NCBI GenBank assembly: GCA_002383425.1
Contig: DFYV01000103.1
Span: 2,203-10,261, forward strand
Length of the DNA stretch: 8,059 bases
Direction: 5' to 3'
Origin: Bacteroidales bacterium UBA4073
Lineage (GTDB): Bacteria; Bacteroidota; Bacteroidia; Bacteroidales; Tenuifilaceae
The notes under the pieces are model-generated. The model searched no databases and was not told the DNA's origin. It saw only the letters and a program-made list of their open reading frames with translations. Made by a program: the position numbers and the translations under genes. Below, one piece after another: positions 5,496 to 8,059 of the stretch (its first letter is position 1; the number at the start of each line of letters is the position of its first letter).

Positions 5496-5999
5496 ATGGC
5501 AAATGTTCAGGACCACCCAATTAAAAAGGTGATGATAATTTGTTCCAAGGCTAACATTGAGGATGTGTATGCAGCCCTGGTTATGACAAATGGCGCCGTG
5601 ATGGAAGGTATTGAGGCAAAACTGTTTTTTACTTTTTTTGGTCTCGATGCCATCACCAAGAAGCACATGAAAAAGTTGCATACTGCCCCCGTGGGTAATC
5701 CCGGTTTACGTATGCCTGGCGGACTGCCTTTCCCAACCCTTCTGGGAATACTGCCGGGAGTTGAAGCAGGTGTTTCGGCTATGATGAAGAGCCAAATGGA
5801 AAAGGTCGATATCCCCACTGTTGATGAGTTCCTGGAACTCATAACCGCTGGTGGCGGTGAGATTTATGCCTGCAAGCTGGCTGTTGAAATGTTTGGCCTC
5901 AAAAAGGAAGATTTCAGCGAGCATGTAAAGGATATTATCACCATTGGCCAGCTGTATGAGTTAGCCGCCGGTGAGGGCACTCAAATCATTTTTGTATAG
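5496..5999 (+). CDS. DsrE/DsrF-like (DsrE2-type) sulfurtransferase family protein
   Basis: This 167-aa protein has the DsrE fold: a first strand KKVMIICSKAN (10-20), a helix with YAALVMTNGAV, and a second strand AKLFFTFFGLDAI (41-53), the FxFFGL form typical of the DsrE2 branch. C126, in EIYACKLAVEMFG, aligns with the persulfide-carrying cysteine of this family. C16 in the first strand is the only other cysteine. An insertion with PGLRMPGGLPFPTLLGILPG (69-88) separates the halves; it is hydrophobic and could touch the membrane or partners. It is the last gene of the operon and is followed by a strong hairpin and T-tract. The likely role is to transfer sulfur between the sulfide reductase and the TusE-like protein. 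Direction and partner are inferred. Confidence 0.88.
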   Translation: MANVQDHPIKKVMIICSKANIEDVYAALVMTNGAVMEGIEAKLFFTFFGLDAITKKHMKKLHTAPVGNPGLRMPGGLPFPTLLGILPGVEAGVSAMMKSQMEKVDIPTVDEFLELITAGGGEIYACKLAVEMFGLKKEDFSEHVKDIITIGQLYELAAGEGTQIIFV

Positions 6000-6040
6000 G
6001 CATATAGTTCCCTTTAAATATTTTACATTCACCACTAAGA

Positions 6041-6084
6041 ACACTTAGGGCGCAGAAAATTTTCTGAATGCTCTAGGTGTTTTT
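6041..6084 (+). terminator. Rho-independent terminator after the sulfur operon
   Basis: ACACTTAGGGC (6041-6051) pairs with GCTCTAGGTGT (6070-6080) in an 11-bp stem with two G-U pairs. Inside it, AGAAAATTTTCT (6054-6065) is a further palindrome. T residues 6080-6084 follow the stem. It lies 41 bp after the last stop codon, in the right orientation to end the four-gene transcript. Confidence 0.6.
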
Positions 6085-6085
6085 A

Positions 6086-6390
6086 GTTGATGGTTGATGG
6101 TTGATGGTTGATGGTTCAAGGTTCAAGGTTGACGGTTATTCGTTGTTCGTTGTTCGTAAATGTAGTTGATGGTTGATGGTTGATGGTTCAAGGTTCAAGG
6201 TTCAAGGTTGACGGTTATTCGTTGTTCGTTGTTCGTAAATGTAGTTGATGGTTGACGGTTCACGGTTCACGTTTAACGTTTAACATTTAACGTTTCACGT
6301 TTCACCTTTCACTTTTCACGATTCACGTTTCACTTTTCACGTTTCACGTTTCACGTTTCACGATTCACGATTCACGATTCACGATTCACG
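6086..6390. repeat. 305-bp array of in-phase 7-bp units
   Basis: The whole stretch parses into heptamers: GTTGATG x4, GTTCAAG x2, GTTGACG, GTTATTC, GTTGTTC x2, a 9-bp GTAAATGTA, then a second similar round ending in GTAAATGTA at 6243. After that come GTTGATG, GTTGACG, GTTCACG, TTTAACG, TTTCACG and finally ATTCACG x4 to 6390. The only phase breaks are the two GTAAATGTA units. Positions 6086-6164 and 6165-6243 form a 79-bp superrepeat that differs in the copy numbers of two unit types. The array fills the gap between convergent genes and ends 4 bp from the stop codon of the minus-strand gene. There is no spacer structure, so it is not a CRISPR. Confidence 0.92.
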
Positions 6391-6394
6391 GTTT

Positions 6395-7552
6395 TCAGCT
6401 TAAAAGCGATTGTAAAACCTTTGTGAGCAACCCATACGCAACTCCAATAGCCTCTTCCGATGGATTAAAATCGGGACGGTGTAGCTGTGGATTTTTCATG
6501 TTCCGATACCCCGTACCTACCCTGAAGTACACCGAAGGGGTAAGGTTGCTGAAGTACGCAAAATCATCGGTGGTCATACGGGGTTCAAGGGCAACCACGT
6601 TTTCGGGCCCAAAAAGTTCAGTTGCTTTATTTTTAACAGCTTGTGTAAGTTCAGGGTTATTGTAGATTGATGGATATCCTTCACGGATTTCTACCTCACA
6701 TCCAGCCCTGTGTGATGCTGCAATTCCCATTGCCATTTCGCGAATAAGCTTATGGGCTTCGTGACGCCATGCCTCATCCATGGTACGAAATGTCCCGGCA
6801 ATGCTAACCTCATCGGGTATTACATTTGTCGCTCCAAGGGCTTCAACCTTTCCAAACGACAGGACTGTTGGAATGAGCGGAGGGGCTTTCCTGCTAACCA
6901 GCCCCTGAAGTCCAAGAATAATTTCCGAAGCACAAACAACCGGATCGACTAACAGGTGTGGTAGGGCTGCGTGTCCACCTTTTCCTTTTACGGTGATGTA
7001 AACCTCATCGCCCGAAGCCATGTATTTACCGGGGCACACCCCCACCTTACCCACCTCGAGTTCGGGTAGTACATGCACACCAAACATGGCATCGGGTTGC
7101 AGCTCTCTATATAGTTTGCTTTCAGCTATAGCCTTTGCCCCGCCGGGTAGCATCTCCTCGCCCGATTGAAATATTGCAACAAATCGTCCCTTTAAGGTTT
7201 CGTGTAACCGATGCAGGGTCAATGTTATACCAATGGCAATTGCCATATGCAAATCGTGGCCGCATGCGTGCATGGCTTGAGGATTCACCGACGAAAATTC
7301 CAAACCGCTTTTCTCGGTTATTGGCAGGGCATCGAGTTCGGCCCTGAGGCCGTAGGTTTTCCCCTTTTCTTTCCCTTCAACTATTGCCGCAAAGCTATGA
7401 TGGGTTCCAAAGGTTTCGACTCTTACCCCTTCGGTTTTTAAAATATGCTTGATATACTCAGCGGTGCCTTCTTCCTGGAACGAAAGTTCCGGATTTTTAT
7501 GGATGTAACGGCGGTATTCCACCAGCTGTTGCGTAATATCGTTGTGCTGCAT
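6395..7552 (-). CDS. M20 family metallopeptidase / amidohydrolase (HipO-like)
   Basis: This 385-aa cytoplasmic metal-dependent hydrolase of the M20D type includes N-acyl-amino-acid amidohydrolases, hippurate hydrolases and IAA-amino-acid hydrolases as relatives. Motifs in order are GLRAELDALP (68-77), MHACGHD with C97 and H99, FQSGEEMLPGG with E132/E133, GVHV with H160, and NPQLHRPDF with H358. These supply the usual Cys/His/Glu metal set. GKGGHAALPH (190-199) belongs to the inserted dimerisation domain. Length is normal for the family and all key residues are present, so it should be active; the acyl and amino-acid preference cannot be read from sequence. Its ATG overlaps the stop of the upstream permease gene by one base (TAATG), so the two are probably translationally coupled. 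It is convergent with the sulfur operon. Confidence 0.93.
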   Translation of the reverse strand: MQHNDITQQLVEYRRYIHKNPELSFQEEGTAEYIKHILKTEGVRVETFGTHHSFAAIVEGKEKGKTYGLRAELDALPITEKSGLEFSSVNPQAMHACGHDLHMAIAIGITLTLHRLHETLKGRFVAIFQSGEEMLPGGAKAIAESKLYRELQPDAMFGVHVLPELEVGKVGVCPGKYMASGDEVYITVKGKGGHAALPHLLVDPVVCASEIILGLQGLVSRKAPPLIPTVLSFGKVEALGATNVIPDEVSIAGTFRTMDEAWRHEAHKLIREMAMGIAASHRAGCEVEIREGYPSIYNNPELTQAVKNKATELFGPENVVALEPRMTTDDFAYFSNLTPSVYFRVGTGYRNMKNPQLHRPDFNPSEEAIGVAYGLLTKVLQSLLS

Positions 7553-7920
7553 TATCGTCCAAGTATCATTTTAATACCAATTAAAACAATGAACAGCCCA
7601 AATATTCTCTGTAATGTGGCAGCCGGTAGGGCAATCGATACTTTTGAGCCAAAGTAGCCGCCAATAATAACCCCAAACATTAGCAGCAAGGTGACTTTCC
7701 AATCGATGAATCCGGCACGGTAGTAATTTGCAACGGCAAAAATACCAACAGGGAAAAGCAAAACCATGAGGCTTATTCCTTGTGCCTGATGCTGGGTAAA
7801 ATGCAGTATGTAAATAAGCGCTGGAACAATAACTATTCCCCCTCCAATGCCCAATGCCCCACCTACAAAACCTGCTGTAAGTCCAATAATTAATAATAAA
7901 ATAAGCTGTGCTGTGCCCAT
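7552..7920 (-). CDS. TauE/SafE family membrane permease, half-size
   Basis: This 122-aa integral membrane protein corresponds to one repeat of the TauE/SafE (DUF81) family, whose usual members are about 250 aa with two such halves. It shows the glycine-rich signature GFVGGALGIGGGIVIVPAL (17-35). About four hydrophobic segments follow (roughly 4-38, 49-67, 75-93, 103-120), ending QRIFGLFIVLIGIKMILG. Full-size relatives are linked to export or import of sulfur-containing anions such as sulfite, sulfoacetate or taurine-derived sulfonates. The frame is open and ends cleanly in a TAATG overlap with the next gene, so this is a genuine short form that probably works as a dimer, not a broken gene. 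Proximity to the sulfur operon fits a sulfur anion role, but it is on the opposite strand and paired with an amidohydrolase, so the substrate is uncertain. Confidence 0.88.
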   Translation of the reverse strand: MGTAQLILLLIIGLTAGFVGGALGIGGGIVIVPALIYILHFTQHQAQGISLMVLLFPVGIFAVANYYRAGFIDWKVTLLLMFGVIIGGYFGSKVSIALPAATLQRIFGLFIVLIGIKMILGR

Positions 7921-7950
7921 CTCTATGTTTTAATATTTAGTCTGGATTAA

Positions 7951-7978
7951 AAACCCACGGGTTTGTAATGCAAAAGTA
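7951..7978 (-). promoter_or_regulatory. Promoter -7 box and operator-like inverted repeat for the permease-amidohydrolase pair
   Basis: Read on the minus strand, TACTTTTG (7971-7978) matches the TAnnTTTG -7 box exactly. Just downstream, where transcription would start, AAACCC (7951-7956) and GGGTTT (7959-7964) form a 6+6 inverted repeat with a 2-bp spacer, about 30-45 bp before the permease ATG. Its position suits a repressor operator. No clear -33 TTTG was found at the usual distance. Confidence 0.4.
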
Positions 7979-8018
7979 TATGTTATTGGCTATTATTGGT
8001 TAAAAAAACAGCAAATTT

Positions 8019-8059
8019 GTTGATGGAAGATGATTGAAAGTTGTTCGTTGTTCGTTGTT
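8019..8059. repeat. Second heptamer array, running off the window
   Basis: GTTGATG (8019-8025), GAAGATG, ATTGAAA, then GTTGTTC at 8040-8046 and 8047-8053 and a partial GTTGTT to 8059 are all in one 7-bp phase. GTTGATG and GTTGTTC are the same unit types found at 6086-6243, so the two arrays belong to one dispersed repeat family. Confidence 0.75.

Noticed and set aside
5165..5999. Dissimilatory sulfite reductase (Dsr) pathway
   Set aside because: Only DsrC/TusE- and DsrE-family genes are present. There is no dsrAB, and the CysB needed for that pathway is missing.
6086..6390. CRISPR array
   Set aside because: Units are 7 bp, contiguous and without spacers, and no cas gene is present.

Overview
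The window looks like a chromosomal segment from a Bacteroidota (Bacteroidales/Marinilabiliales-like) genome. The clues are weak Shine-Dalgarno sites, TAnnTTTG-type -7 promoter boxes (70-77 on +, 7971-7978 on -), relatives of Bacteroidota proteins, and intergenic spaces full of 7- and 9-bp tandem repeats. The taxon is inferred from style, not from a marker gene.

Layout. Positions 1-65 are host-type CTTTGCG/CGCAAAG repeats. An intact IS110-family element follows, roughly 64-1811 with ends that can slide within a 9-bp shared sequence. It has a structured non-coding left end (about 84-255), a 462-aa transposase (283-1671) and a non-coding right end. Positions 1812-2401 carry no convincing gene. 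They hold a 21-bp direct repeat, a 100-bp element with 13-bp terminal inverted repeats (2137-2236), and 9-bp and 7-bp tandem arrays. A Crp/Fnr-family regulator (2402-3100, minus) is divergent from a four-gene sulfur operon (3228-5999, plus): type III-like sulfide:quinone reductase, DUF1641 protein, TusE/DsrC-family carrier and DsrE-family protein. The operon ends at a long hairpin with a T-tract (6041-6084). A 305-bp array of 7-bp units fills the convergent gap (6086-6390). On the minus strand a half-size TauE/SafE permease (7552-7920) is coupled by TAATG to an M20 amidohydrolase (6395-7552). Another heptamer array begins at 8019 and runs off the window.

How the genes may work together. The reductase oxidises sulfide at the membrane. 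The DsrE-like protein and the one-cysteine TusE-like protein are plausible acceptors and carriers of the persulfide sulfur. DUF1641 is a cysteine-free helical partner. The divergent Crp/Fnr protein, which has an N-terminal cysteine cluster, is the obvious candidate regulator.

The most striking observation is in the IS110 left end. Two adjacent 10-nt segments (202-211 and 219-228) together specify, in bridge-RNA geometry, a contiguous 20-bp site at the right IS boundary (1798-1817). The sequence shared by both IS boundaries, AACTTTGCG, contains the host's own dispersed repeat CTTTGCG. This suggests an RNA-guided element that targets the repeats of its host.
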